From assembly GCA_028687525.1 (NCBI GenBank), contig JAQTZX010000037.1, positions 1 through 9,458 on the forward strand: a stretch of 9,458 nucleotides of DNA. The letters run 5' to 3'. Below the pieces are notes generated by a model. The model ran no database searches. It had not been told where the DNA came from and saw only the letters and a list, made by a program, of their open reading frames with translations. This document shows, piece after piece, positions 1-5,723 of the stretch (its first letter is position 1; the number at the start of each line of letters is the position of its first letter). Source of the DNA: Candidatus Omnitrophota bacterium. GTDB taxonomy: Bacteria; Omnitrophota; Gorgyraeia; Gygaellales; Profunditerraquicolaceae. A program made the translations under genes and the position numbers.

Positions 1-672
1 CCTAAAAACTTAGGGTGGTCCGACCTGGGGAGCTGGCAGGCTTGGGATGAATTGCTTCTCAAGGATAAACAGGGAAATAAATTCTTAGCCGAGGTCATGG
101 ATATAGACAGCCGGAACATAACCGTTGTCGGCACAAAGCGTCTGGTTGCCACTATCGGGCTTGAGGATTTGATCGTTGTGGATACTCCGGATGCGCTCCT
201 TATAACGAGGAAAAACCGGAGTGAAGATGTCAAGAAGCTTGTGGAGTCTTTGAAAGAGCGGAAAAGAGAGGAGCATTATTTACATAAAACCGTAAAGCGC
301 CCGTGGGGTGCTTATACCGTATTGGATACCGGGATGGGGTTCAAGATAAAACTGATGGAGGTCAAACCGGACCATTCGTTGAGCCTGCAGCTGCACCGGA
401 AGAGGAGTGAACACTGGGTTGTGGTTGAAGGTAAAGCGCAGATAACCAGGGATGGCCGGGCGTTCATTGTAAATACCAATGAAAGCACTTTTATTCCCAT
501 GTCTTGCGTTCACCGGATTGCCAATCCCGGGGATACCATCTTGCGTATCGTAGAGGTTCAGTCCGGCGATTATCTGGAGGAAGATGATATAGAACGCCTG
601 GAAGACCGGTATGGGAGAGAGAAATCCGGGGTGCCGTGTGTAAGTGTCTCCCGTACAAACCGGTATGTTTAG
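1..672 (+). CDS. manC: Mannose-1-phosphate guanylyltransferase, C-terminal part (5' end outside the window)
   Basis: The frame is open from base 1, reading PKNLGWSDLGSWQAWDE into the following sequence, so the N-terminal nucleotidyltransferase domain lies upstream and the TTG at 52 is not a start. GWSDLGSW is a signature of the mannose-1-phosphate guanylyltransferase family, which makes GDP-mannose from GTP and mannose-1-phosphate in the cytoplasm. Fragment residues 18-85 are the linking beta region. From about residue 95 comes the type II mannose-6-phosphate isomerase cupin (KTVKRPWGAY), with metal-binding-type residues H132, E137 and H138 in HRKRSEHWVVVEG and H171 in the second cupin motif. 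Many homologues are bifunctional isomerase/transferases; which activities this one has cannot be told from the fragment. The product would feed Gmd and Fcl encoded downstream. Family members usually end near EDRYGR (residues 201-206). The 17 further residues here are unfamiliar and are encoded by DNA resembling the local intergenic repeat. The stop is TAG. Confidence 0.93.
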   Translation, partial: PKNLGWSDLGSWQAWDELLLKDKQGNKFLAEVMDIDSRNITVVGTKRLVATIGLEDLIVVDTPDALLITRKNRSEDVKKLVESLKERKREEHYLHKTVKRPWGAYTVLDTGMGFKIKLMEVKPDHSLSLQLHRKRSEHWVVVEGKAQITRDGRAFIVNTNESTFIPMSCVHRIANPGDTILRIVEVQSGDYLEEDDIERLEDRYGREKSGVPCVSVSRTNRYV

Positions 673-709
673 GGGACGGTGTCCCGCCATCCGGGCAAAG
701 CGCCGGGAC
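673..709. repeat. GC-rich inverted repeat after manC
   Basis: Directly after the manC stop lies GGGACGGTGTCCC (5-bp arms, 674-686). The GTCCCG at 681-686 can alternatively pair with CGGGAC at 704-709. No T-run follows, so it is a poor intrinsic terminator. The GGGGACGGTGTCCC phrase is, from memory, a widespread dispersed intergenic repeat in environmental genomes. I call it a small palindromic repeat of unknown role. Confidence 0.45.
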
Positions 710-713
710 GGGA

Positions 714-748
714 TAAGTGTAAAGTTCGTAAGTGCGCGGGTGTAAAGT
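714..748. repeat. GTGTAAAGT-type intergenic repeat, copy 1
   Basis: TAAGTGTAAAGTTCGTAAG (714-732) matches 18 of 19 bases with 1777-1795, and a further GTGTAAAGTG follows at 740-749. The repeat runs into the first codons of the next gene. Related copies lie at 1765-1820 and around 2651-2672, so all three gene junctions in the first 2.7 kb carry it. Its role is unknown. Confidence 0.6.
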
Positions 749-1760
749 GAAGAGTTCCGAAACGCGGTATTCGATTGACGGCAAGAACCGTCTAATGATA
801 CTCCGGGCGGGGGAAGTTCTCGTGCCCGACGGAAAATTCGTCCTCGAAGGCCGTAACCGGTTGAGTTATATCGTCGGAGAATCCGCATCGTGGAAACGGG
901 AATATCATGTCCCTTCCCGTATTGACCTGGAAGGTAACTGGGCGCTGGATGCGGATCATAATTTTGTTTTGCGGCTTGCCGAGATTAAATCTCAAGGGGA
1001 AAGGACCGGTTTAACCCTGAAAGGGGATATCATTTCCGTTGAGGGTAACCGTCTTGCCCTGGAACTAAAAAGCAAAGACCGGCGCGGCAATACCCATATT
1101 CAAATCCTGCAATTTTCCGGGAATTGGCAGGCGGATGAACAGAACCGTTTTACCTTTGCGCTGAAAAGAAAAGCCCGTCCGGATATACTGGTTTTTACCG
1201 GAAGCTGGGAAGTGAACAAGAATCAGCAGATCGTCTATAGATTTGAAAAGAAAGACGGCCGGAAAAAAACGAGAATCGCGCGTACTGTTCTTTTTGAAGG
1301 TTTCTGGAGGGCCGGCGGGACCGGCCGCTTGCGGTATATACTTTCCGGGGGCATTGATTCCTTTTTTGATTTTCGCGTTCAGGCGGAAAGCCCGAATCTG
1401 TATCCGAAGGACAGGGAGATAAAGTATCGGCTGGGGGTGGGATTGAAGGGGAAAAAGCCCGCTTATGATAAAATAATCACTCTATACGGTATCTGGAAAT
1501 TCAGCCGTGCGGCAGGAGTGAATTTCGAAATGGATTATGGTAAAGGGAAGGTGGAAAGCCTGGCTTTCGGGGTGAACACTGCCTTGAGTAAAAATGACGA
1601 GGTTACTTTTGCCCTGGTGAGCCGGGCAGGAGAATCCGCCGGGTTGAGCCTGACTGTTTCCCGCCGTTTTCTCAAGGGGCGTGATGCCGAGGCGTTCGTA
1701 CGTTTGAAGCGCGCGGGCAATGATAAGAGAGTGGAGGCGGGGGTAAAAATCCCGTTCTAA
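732..1760 (+). CDS. Uncharacterised beta-repeat protein, 342 residues
   Basis: I do not recognise a named family. The protein is dominated by alternating polar/hydrophobic beta-strand patterns and an internal repeat. A block of the form hydrophobic-x-G-x-W occurs at LEGNW 67-70, FSGNW 128-132, FTGSW 155-159, FEGFW 188-192 and LYGIW 251-255, with weaker members at LEG 38-40 and LKGD 96-99. Each is usually followed 8-10 residues later by a turn with Asn or Gly and then a strand ending in Leu or Phe. Spacing is close to 30 residues. There is no visible signal peptide or membrane helix, and the protein ends in Phe (KIPF). That ending resembles an outer-membrane beta-barrel, but the missing signal argues against export. 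The start is uncertain: GTG 732 lies within repeat DNA and has no clear ribosome binding site, and GTG 747 is an alternative. It lies between manC and a cysteine peptidase gene in the same direction. Confidence 0.72.
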   Translation: MRGCKVKSSETRYSIDGKNRLMILRAGEVLVPDGKFVLEGRNRLSYIVGESASWKREYHVPSRIDLEGNWALDADHNFVLRLAEIKSQGERTGLTLKGDIISVEGNRLALELKSKDRRGNTHIQILQFSGNWQADEQNRFTFALKRKARPDILVFTGSWEVNKNQQIVYRFEKKDGRKKTRIARTVLFEGFWRAGGTGRLRYILSGGIDSFFDFRVQAESPNLYPKDREIKYRLGVGLKGKKPAYDKIITLYGIWKFSRAAGVNFEMDYGKGKVESLAFGVNTALSKNDEVTFALVSRAGESAGLSLTVSRRFLKGRDAEAFVRLKRAGNDKRVEAGVKIPF

Positions 1761-1764
1761 CATA

Positions 1765-1820
1765 GTGTAAAGTGTATAAGTGTAAAGTTTGTAAGGCAAA
1801 ACCACGTACAAACTTACATA
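1765..1820. repeat. GTGTAAAGT-type repeat with hairpin, copy 2
   Basis: Positions 1765-1795 contain GTGTAAAGT, GTATAAG and TGTAAAGTTTGTAAG in tandem. AGTTTGTA (1786-1793) pairs perfectly with TACAAACT (1807-1814) across a 13-base loop. The stem can extend outward by about five more pairs with one bulge. CGTACAAAC (1805-1813) recurs exactly at 652-660 inside the manC tail. No T-run follows. The hairpin lies some 25 bases before the likely peptidase start and could affect its translation, but more simply it is a dispersed palindromic repeat. Confidence 0.55.
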
Positions 1821-1845
1821 CTGCATGATGAAGGGGATGACCATT

Positions 1846-2652
1846 ATGAATAAATTGAGACATCGTCAGGCATTAGGCTGTAGGAAGGATCCCAAGGATC
1901 TTCGCGATATCCCGATGGGGCTGGTCCTGCCTGTCATACCCTTGCCGAAGAAGCTCGATTACCGCGGACGGATGACACCGGTCAGGAACCAGGGAAATGA
2001 GGGAACCTGCGTGGCTTTCGCAAGCGTGGTGGGAGTGAAAGAATATCAGGATACCCTGGAATATAAAAAACAGCAGGAACTTTCTCCGCGGTTCGTGTAC
2101 AGCCTGTGCAAGAAACAGGACGGCGCTCCCGATGAAGAAGGCACTTATCCGCGCGTAGCCATGAAAATATTGATGCAGGACGGGGTATGCCGGGAGCGGT
2201 TCTGGCCGTACCGGCCGCACCAGGCCGGCAAACCTCTGCGGGGCGCGGATAAAGACGCGGAAAAGTACCGCATCAAGGCTTATGCGCGCCTGGAAGGGGT
2301 GCCGGAGATGAAACGCAGCCTAATGGTGAACGGTCCGTTCCTGGCCGGGGTTGAGGTGTATGAATCCTGGTTTTCTCCCAAAGCGGAGAAAACCGGTTTG
2401 ATCCCTATGCCCGGGAAAAACGAATCCCGGCAGGGCGGCCATGCCATTTGCATTACCGGTTACAATGATACCCGAAAGCTTTTTACTTTCAAGAATTCGT
2501 GGGGAGACGGCTGGGCGGATAAAGGCTACGGGTATTTGAAATATGAGTACATGGAAAAATTCTGTTTAGACGCCTGGAGCGGTACGGATCTTATCGAAGA
2601 TCCCCGGGCGATCGTGAAGAAGAGGGAAGAAGTCTTGAAGGCGTACGCATAA
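1846..2652 (+). CDS. Papain-like cysteine peptidase (family C1A), without signal or propeptide
   Basis: A C1A-type peptidase of 268 residues from ATG 1846. I chose this start because AAGGGGA (1831-1837) is a good ribosome binding site 8 bases upstream; ATGs at 1825, 1828 and 1837 are in frame but lack one. The oxyanion Gln and catalytic Cys are Q49 and C55 in PVRNQGNEGTCVAFA. The catalytic His is H199 in GGHAICITGYND, and the active-site Asn is N217 in FKNSWGDGWADKGYGYL. The full Gln-Cys-His-Asn set is therefore present and the enzyme should be active. The N-terminus carries LGCRKDPKDLRD, which looks like the LGW-x-x-D-x-x-D-x-RD lead-in of bacterial C1 peptidases. There is no signal peptide, membrane segment or long inhibitory propeptide, so it probably acts in the cytoplasm or leaves by another route. 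The substrate is unknown. It follows the beta-repeat protein gene by 85 bases, and a functional link between the two is only a guess. Confidence 0.9.
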   Translation: MNKLRHRQALGCRKDPKDLRDIPMGLVLPVIPLPKKLDYRGRMTPVRNQGNEGTCVAFASVVGVKEYQDTLEYKKQQELSPRFVYSLCKKQDGAPDEEGTYPRVAMKILMQDGVCRERFWPYRPHQAGKPLRGADKDAEKYRIKAYARLEGVPEMKRSLMVNGPFLAGVEVYESWFSPKAEKTGLIPMPGKNESRQGGHAICITGYNDTRKLFTFKNSWGDGWADKGYGYLKYEYMEKFCLDAWSGTDLIEDPRAIVKKREEVLKAYA

Positions 2653-2675
2653 GTGTGTAAGCGCGCGAATTTATC

Positions 2676-2706
2676 CGTCATTCTGAGGCCGCAGGCCGAA
2701 GAATCC
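2676..2706. repeat. CGTCATTCTGAGG…GAAGAATCC dispersed repeat, copy 1
   Basis: An intergenic element that starts CGTCATTCTGAGG and ends GAAGAATCC. ATTCT (2680-2684) pairs with AGAAT (2700-2704), and GGCC pairs with GGCC inside, giving a hairpin. Related copies are at 3994-4080 and 7501-7545. A partial GTGTAAG repeat lies just upstream at about 2651-2672. Confidence 0.7.
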
Positions 2707-2729
2707 TATTTAGCGGCGGAAGATAAAAC

Positions 2730-2758
2730 TTGACTTTGCTCATTGCATAGAGTATAAT
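2730..2758 (+). promoter_or_regulatory. Sigma70-type promoter for the first DUF4143 ATPase
   Basis: TTGACT (2730-2735) and a perfect TATAAT (2753-2758) are separated by 17 bases. Transcription would start near 2765, leaving a leader of about 30 bases that contains the TAGGAG ribosome binding site (2785-2790) before ATG 2796. TTGCTCAT occurs at 2736-2743 and again at 2758-2765, exactly 22 bases apart. Confidence 0.8.
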
Positions 2759-2782
2759 TGCTCATAGTACTGAGTAATTATA
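2753..2782. promoter_or_regulatory. Operator-like inverted repeat over the −10 and transcript start
   Basis: TATAATTGCTCA (2753-2764) and TGAGTAATTATA (2771-2782) are inverted copies matching at 11 of 12 positions around a 6-base centre. The left arm begins with the −10 element, so a protein bound here would block RNA polymerase. As RNA it could only partly form, because the likely start lies inside it. A repressor site, possibly autoregulatory, is an inference. Confidence 0.55.
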
Positions 2783-2795
2783 TATAGGAGACAGG

Positions 2796-3980
2796 ATGTA
2801 TAAGCGGCAGATGACAGAGACAATCAGCCGGCGTTTATCCGAAAAACGGCGGTTTATTCAAGTAGTGTTGGGCCCGAGGCAGGTGGGAAAGACTACCGCT
2901 ATGCAGCAGGTTTTGAATGAGGTAAAGGTGCCGAATCATTATGCTGCGGCTGACCTGCCGGCACCGCCGGATATTAATTGGATATCCCGGCAATGGGATA
3001 TTGCGCGTCTAAAGACAGGAGAAGGGGCTTCTGTCATTTTGGCTCTGGATGAAGTCCAGAAGATTCCGCATTGGTCGGAAGAGGTAAAGCGTTTATGGGA
3101 TGAAGACAGCAGGGCAGGCAATAATATTCATGTTGTTGTACTGGGGTCTTCATCTCTTTTGATCCGGAAGGGATTGGGTGAAAGCCTGGCCGGAAGGTTT
3201 GAGCTTATCCGGTTTCCGCATTGGTCGTGGGAAGAAATGCGGGATTGCTTCGGCTGGACACTGGATGAATATATATTTTTCGGAGGCTATCCTGCATCCG
3301 CGGGGTTGATCGCTGATGAAGAGAGATGGAAGCAGTATGTGAGGGATTCTCTTGTTGAAACCGCTCTTTCTAAAGATATCCTGCTTTTGAACCGCGTGGA
3401 AAAGCCGGTGTTACTGCGGCAATTATTCGTGCTGGCATGCGAATACGCGGGGCAGGAGTTGTCGTATCAGAAAATCACCGGCCAACTGCAAGACGCGGGA
3501 AACACGGTGACGATCGCGCATTATCAGCGGTTGCTGGAGGCGGCATTTCTGATCCGGGGATTGCAGAAATGGTCGGGCAAGGAGGTGCGGGTAAGGAGTT
3601 CAAGCCCGAAATGGCTGCCGTTAAATACCGGCCTTTGCACCGCTCTGATACCCGGGAAATTTAAAGAGCTTCGGCGTGATTCGTCTGTGTGGGGGAGATT
3701 GGTAGAGACTGCCGTCGGGGCGCATTTAGTTAACAGCGGTTCTTTGGAGGGGATAGAAGTTTTTTATTGGAGGGATGGGAATAAAGAGGTTGACTATGTC
3801 CTGCGCAGAGGCAAGGCCTTGACTGCTCTGGAAGTTAAAAGCGGAAGAAGGTTCGAGAACGAAGAAGGGCTGGTATCGTTTAAAAAACAATATCCGGGAG
3901 CGCGTACTATATTGGCGGGGCAGGGGGGAATGCTCCTGAAAGATATTTTTGAGATGCCGATAGTAAAATTGGTGCAGTAA
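2796..3980 (+). CDS. AAA-type ATPase with C-terminal DUF4143 domain (first of two)
   Basis: A 394-residue cytoplasmic protein. The N-terminal P-loop ATPase has Walker A GPRQVGKTT (26-34), Walker B VILALDE (80-86, acidic pair D85/E86) and the family sensor block VVLGSSSLLIRKG (114-126), followed by SLAGR. The middle (about 190-260) is helical and probably winged-helix-like. The C-terminal DUF4143 part carries EVDYVLRRG and LEVKSG, giving D333, E346 and K348. These match the D…E-x-K pattern of PD-(D/E)xK nuclease-like folds, which this domain is known to resemble; nuclease activity is not proven for the family. The biological role of these ATPases is largely unknown, although they are abundant and often patchily distributed. 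Length is normal. ATG 2796 is supported by TAGGAG 5 bases upstream. It has its own promoter and palindrome, so it is probably a single-gene unit. It is clearly diverged from the second copy at 4270. Confidence 0.9.
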   Translation: MYKRQMTETISRRLSEKRRFIQVVLGPRQVGKTTAMQQVLNEVKVPNHYAAADLPAPPDINWISRQWDIARLKTGEGASVILALDEVQKIPHWSEEVKRLWDEDSRAGNNIHVVVLGSSSLLIRKGLGESLAGRFELIRFPHWSWEEMRDCFGWTLDEYIFFGGYPASAGLIADEERWKQYVRDSLVETALSKDILLLNRVEKPVLLRQLFVLACEYAGQELSYQKITGQLQDAGNTVTIAHYQRLLEAAFLIRGLQKWSGKEVRVRSSSPKWLPLNTGLCTALIPGKFKELRRDSSVWGRLVETAVGAHLVNSGSLEGIEVFYWRDGNKEVDYVLRRGKALTALEVKSGRRFENEEGLVSFKKQYPGARTILAGQGGMLLKDIFEMPIVKLVQ

Positions 3981-3993
3981 TAATTTTTTTATT

Positions 3994-4080
3994 CGTTATT
4001 CTAAGGCCGCAGGCCGAAGCCTGCCGGCAGGCAGGAATCTCCGGCGGCAAAGAGATCCTTCGTTTCGCTCAGGATGACAA
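3994..4080. repeat. CGTCATTCTGAGG-family element with inverted ends, copy 2
   Basis: The left end, CGTTATTCTAAGGCCGCAGG (3994-4013), is a variant of the copy at 2676. The right end, CTCAGGATGACAA (4068-4080), reads TTGTCATCCTGAG on the other strand, so the ends form an imperfect inverted repeat (8 of 11 over the core). Inside is a perfect 12-base palindrome, CCTGCCGGCAGG (4020-4031), and a CCTTCGTTTCGCTC stretch. It looks like a composite of palindromic repeats or a degenerate miniature element. No transposase is present. Confidence 0.6.
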
Positions 4081-4093
4081 AAATAGGGTTTTT

Positions 4094-4120
4094 CAGCAGA
4101 CTGCTGTTTTGAGAATTTTT
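4094..4120 (+). terminator. Weak terminator-like palindrome
   Basis: CAGCAG-A-CTGCTG (4094-4106) is a perfect palindrome followed by TTTT and, after five bases, TTTTT. In RNA only about 4-5 base pairs could form once a loop is allowed, so it is a weak candidate. It lies roughly 115 bases after the stop of the first ATPase and just before the rfbA fragment. Confidence 0.3.
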
Positions 4121-4137
4121 CCTACAATGGGCGTGAT

Positions 4138-4239
4138 ATGAAAGGCATCATCTTGGCGGGCGGCAAGGCCACACGGCTTTACCCCGCGGAGCTTTATTTT
4201 TCTCTGTCGGGGCTCATGATAAAAAATATACTTGACTGA
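4138..4239 (+). pseudogene. Truncated duplicate of the rfbA 5' end
   Basis: ATG 4138 opens a 33-codon frame whose first 16 residues, MKGIILAGGKATRLYP, equal the start of the rfbA product at 5724. Bases 4139-4184 are identical to 5725-5770 (46 of 46). After that, some 50 bases of rfbA are missing. LYFSLSGLM here then aligns in frame with VYYPLSVLM of RfbA (about 21 of 29 bases, 4191-4219 against 5822-5850). Similarity fades at about 4220 and the frame ends at a TGA (4237-4239) inside the promoter region of the next ATPase. A 33-residue nucleotidyltransferase stub cannot function, so this is a degraded remnant of an rfbA copy. There is no convincing ribosome binding site. Confidence 0.8.
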
Positions 4240-4263
4240 GCTTTTTATTTAATATAAAGTATA
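4227..4263. promoter_or_regulatory. Inverted repeat spanning the promoter of the second ATPase
   Basis: TATACTT (4227-4233) and AAGTATA (4257-4263) are perfect inverted copies that enclose the −35 to −10 region. The right arm also belongs to the palindrome AGTATACT (4258-4265). As with the first ATPase gene, a dyad covers the promoter, which suggests a repressor site, perhaps autoregulatory. Confidence 0.45.
4232..4260 (+). promoter_or_regulatory. Promoter for the second DUF4143 ATPase
   Basis: TTGACT (4232-4237) is identical to the −35 element of the first ATPase gene. With a 17-base spacer the −10 would be TAAAGT (4255-4260); TATAAA (4253-4258) has a 15-base spacer. Transcription from the 17-base arrangement would begin within a few bases of ATG 4270, giving a leaderless or nearly leaderless message. 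That fits the lack of a ribosome binding site there. Confidence 0.55.
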
Positions 4264-4269
4264 CTGAAT

Positions 4270-5520
4270 ATGGTTAACCAACACACGAATACTCAGGATG
4301 TGATTTACAAACGGCTTATCGCGGATGAAATAGTCCGGTACTTGCCTACCAAAGATATCATAGTATTACATGGCGCCCGCCAGGTAGGCAAGACGTGCAT
4401 CCTGTACTACCTGCAAAACCTGCTTAAGGGAAAACGCCAAGCCGCGCATTTTATTGACCTGGAGGATTCCCGTTATGTGCGCATCCTGGACGCGGGAGTT
4501 GGTGAGTTTATCAGATATCTTTCGGAAGAAGGTTTTGACGGGTCAGAATACACCCGGGCAAAAGAGAGATTGTTTGTTTTTATTGATGAGATACAGTATT
4601 TGGAAAACCCTTCGTCTTTTCTGAAGCTTATAGCGGACCACCACCAGTGGCTTAAACTCATCGTTTCCGGATCGTCCAGTTTTCAGATAAAGAAAAAATT
4701 TACCGATTCGCTTTCCGGCAGGACGGTGGATTTTGAGGTGTATAATTTATCGTTCGCGGAGTTTTTGCTTTTTAAGAAATACCGGTTTTCGCCCGCGCCG
4801 GTTTATACTGAAAAGAAGCTGGAAGAACTCAGGGCGCTTTATGAAGAATATGTTCTTTTCGGCGGTTATCCGAAGATAGTTCTGGCCGGTGATGTGGAAA
4901 TTAAAGAAAAGTATCTCCAGCAGATCATAGATACATATATAAAGAAAGACATCCGGGACCTGGCGGACATAAAGGATGTCAACAAATTCAACAGGCTGGT
5001 TGAAGCCTTGGCATCGCAGAGCGGACAGCTTTTAAATGTGTTTGAACTGTCCAATACCTGCAATATCGCCAAGCCCACGGTAGAAAACTACCTGTTTTTA
5101 TTAGAGCAAACGTATATTGTTAAAAGTGTCCGGCCGTTCAGCAGGAACGTACGTTCGGAATTATCAAAAACGCCGAAAATATTTTTTTATGATACGGGCT
5201 TAATGCAGATGCTTTGGCTTAAAGAGCTTCCGAAAGAGGTTATGGGCCCGGTTTTTGAAACCAGTATATTCGCGGAATTGGCCAAAAAATACGGTTCACA
5301 GCGGGTTGCCTATTGGCGCACCACCGATAAAAAAGAGATCGATTTTGTGCTGAAAAAAGGCAGGAGTTATCTGCCGTTGGAGGTAAAGCTTAATTTTGCT
5401 CAGTTCAAAGCGTCTCCGGTAAACTATTTTAAAGAAAAATACCATATTAGCGAACACAGGGTTGTGGGCCTTCATGGTAAAATTAAAGATAAACAGTGTG
5501 TCTATCCCTGGCAGTTGTAA
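4270..5520 (+). CDS. AAA-type ATPase with C-terminal DUF4143 domain (second of two)
   Basis: A 416-residue protein with the same plan as the product of 2796-3980 but only distantly similar. Walker A is GARQVGKT (35-42) and Walker B LFVFIDE (101-107, D106/E107). The block IVSGSSSFQIKK (131-142) with SLSGR follows, then YVLFGGYPKIVL, typical of this family. Residues about 235-290 (FNRLVEALASQSG … NIAKPTVENYLFLLEQTYIV) look like a winged helix-turn-helix, consistent with DNA binding. The DUF4143 end has KKEIDFVLKKG and LPLEVKL, giving D358, E371 and K373 in the D…E-x-K arrangement. Cellular function is unknown. ATG 4270 has no ribosome binding site, and the promoter sits almost on top of it, so translation may be leaderless. 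An rfbA 5' fragment lies directly upstream and the full rfbA downstream, so this gene sits between two copies of the same sequence, as an inserted cassette would. Confidence 0.9.
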   Translation: MVNQHTNTQDVIYKRLIADEIVRYLPTKDIIVLHGARQVGKTCILYYLQNLLKGKRQAAHFIDLEDSRYVRILDAGVGEFIRYLSEEGFDGSEYTRAKERLFVFIDEIQYLENPSSFLKLIADHHQWLKLIVSGSSSFQIKKKFTDSLSGRTVDFEVYNLSFAEFLLFKKYRFSPAPVYTEKKLEELRALYEEYVLFGGYPKIVLAGDVEIKEKYLQQIIDTYIKKDIRDLADIKDVNKFNRLVEALASQSGQLLNVFELSNTCNIAKPTVENYLFLLEQTYIVKSVRPFSRNVRSELSKTPKIFFYDTGLMQMLWLKELPKEVMGPVFETSIFAELAKKYGSQRVAYWRTTDKKEIDFVLKKGRSYLPLEVKLNFAQFKASPVNYFKEKYHISEHRVVGLHGKIKDKQCVYPWQL

Positions 5521-5584
5521 GCCGGACTTTGAAATAGTTTTTATCCGCCTTCGCGCAGAAAACCCCGTGTGTAAACATGGAGAT

Positions 5585-5638
5585 GTCCTCCTTCGCTAAA
5601 GCTTTGGAGGACTATCCCCCGAAGCCTTGGCGAAGGGA
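5585..5638. repeat. Palindromic GTCCTCCTTCGC…GCGAAGGGA repeat
   Basis: GTCCTCC (5585-5591) pairs with GGAGGAC (5606-5612). Alternatively, CCTTCGC (5590-5596) pairs with GCGAAGG (5630-5636), with a partial inner stem between GCTTTGG and CCGAAGC. The two pairings are mutually exclusive. No T-run follows, so it is not a standard terminator. It resembles a small dispersed palindromic repeat. The remaining gap up to 5713 shows nothing else I can support. Confidence 0.55.
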
Positions 5639-5723
5639 GATGAATGCGTGAATGCCGCGTGACTGTCTCCGCAATCCGAGAGACGTAGGAAAGTAGTAGT
5701 TTTGAATCAAACAGGGAGGTAAC

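Noticed and set aside
280..888. Long minus-strand open frame opposite manC (about 200 codons)
   Set aside because: It lies opposite a clear ManC reading frame, its translation shows no family pattern, and it crosses repeat DNA. It is a shadow of the + strand gene.
2736..2765. CRISPR-like array from the repeated TTGCTCAT
   Set aside because: Only two 8-base units are present, far below repeat length and number for CRISPR; a promoter-associated direct repeat is more likely.
4260..4265. TATACT as the −10 of the second ATPase promoter
   Set aside because: It is a better match to TATAAT than the chosen box, but the spacer from TTGACT would be 22 bases and the start would fall inside the coding region.
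2796..5520. The two ATPase genes as a toxin–antitoxin or insertion-sequence pair
   Set aside because: They are homologues of each other with separate promoters, not an unlike pair, and neither has transposase motifs or shared terminal repeats.
5699..5705. GTTTTGA shared upstream of rfbA and upstream of its 5' fragment (4106-4112) as evidence for a duplicated promoter
   Set aside because: Seven bases at different distances from the start codons, with no other upstream similarity, is within chance.
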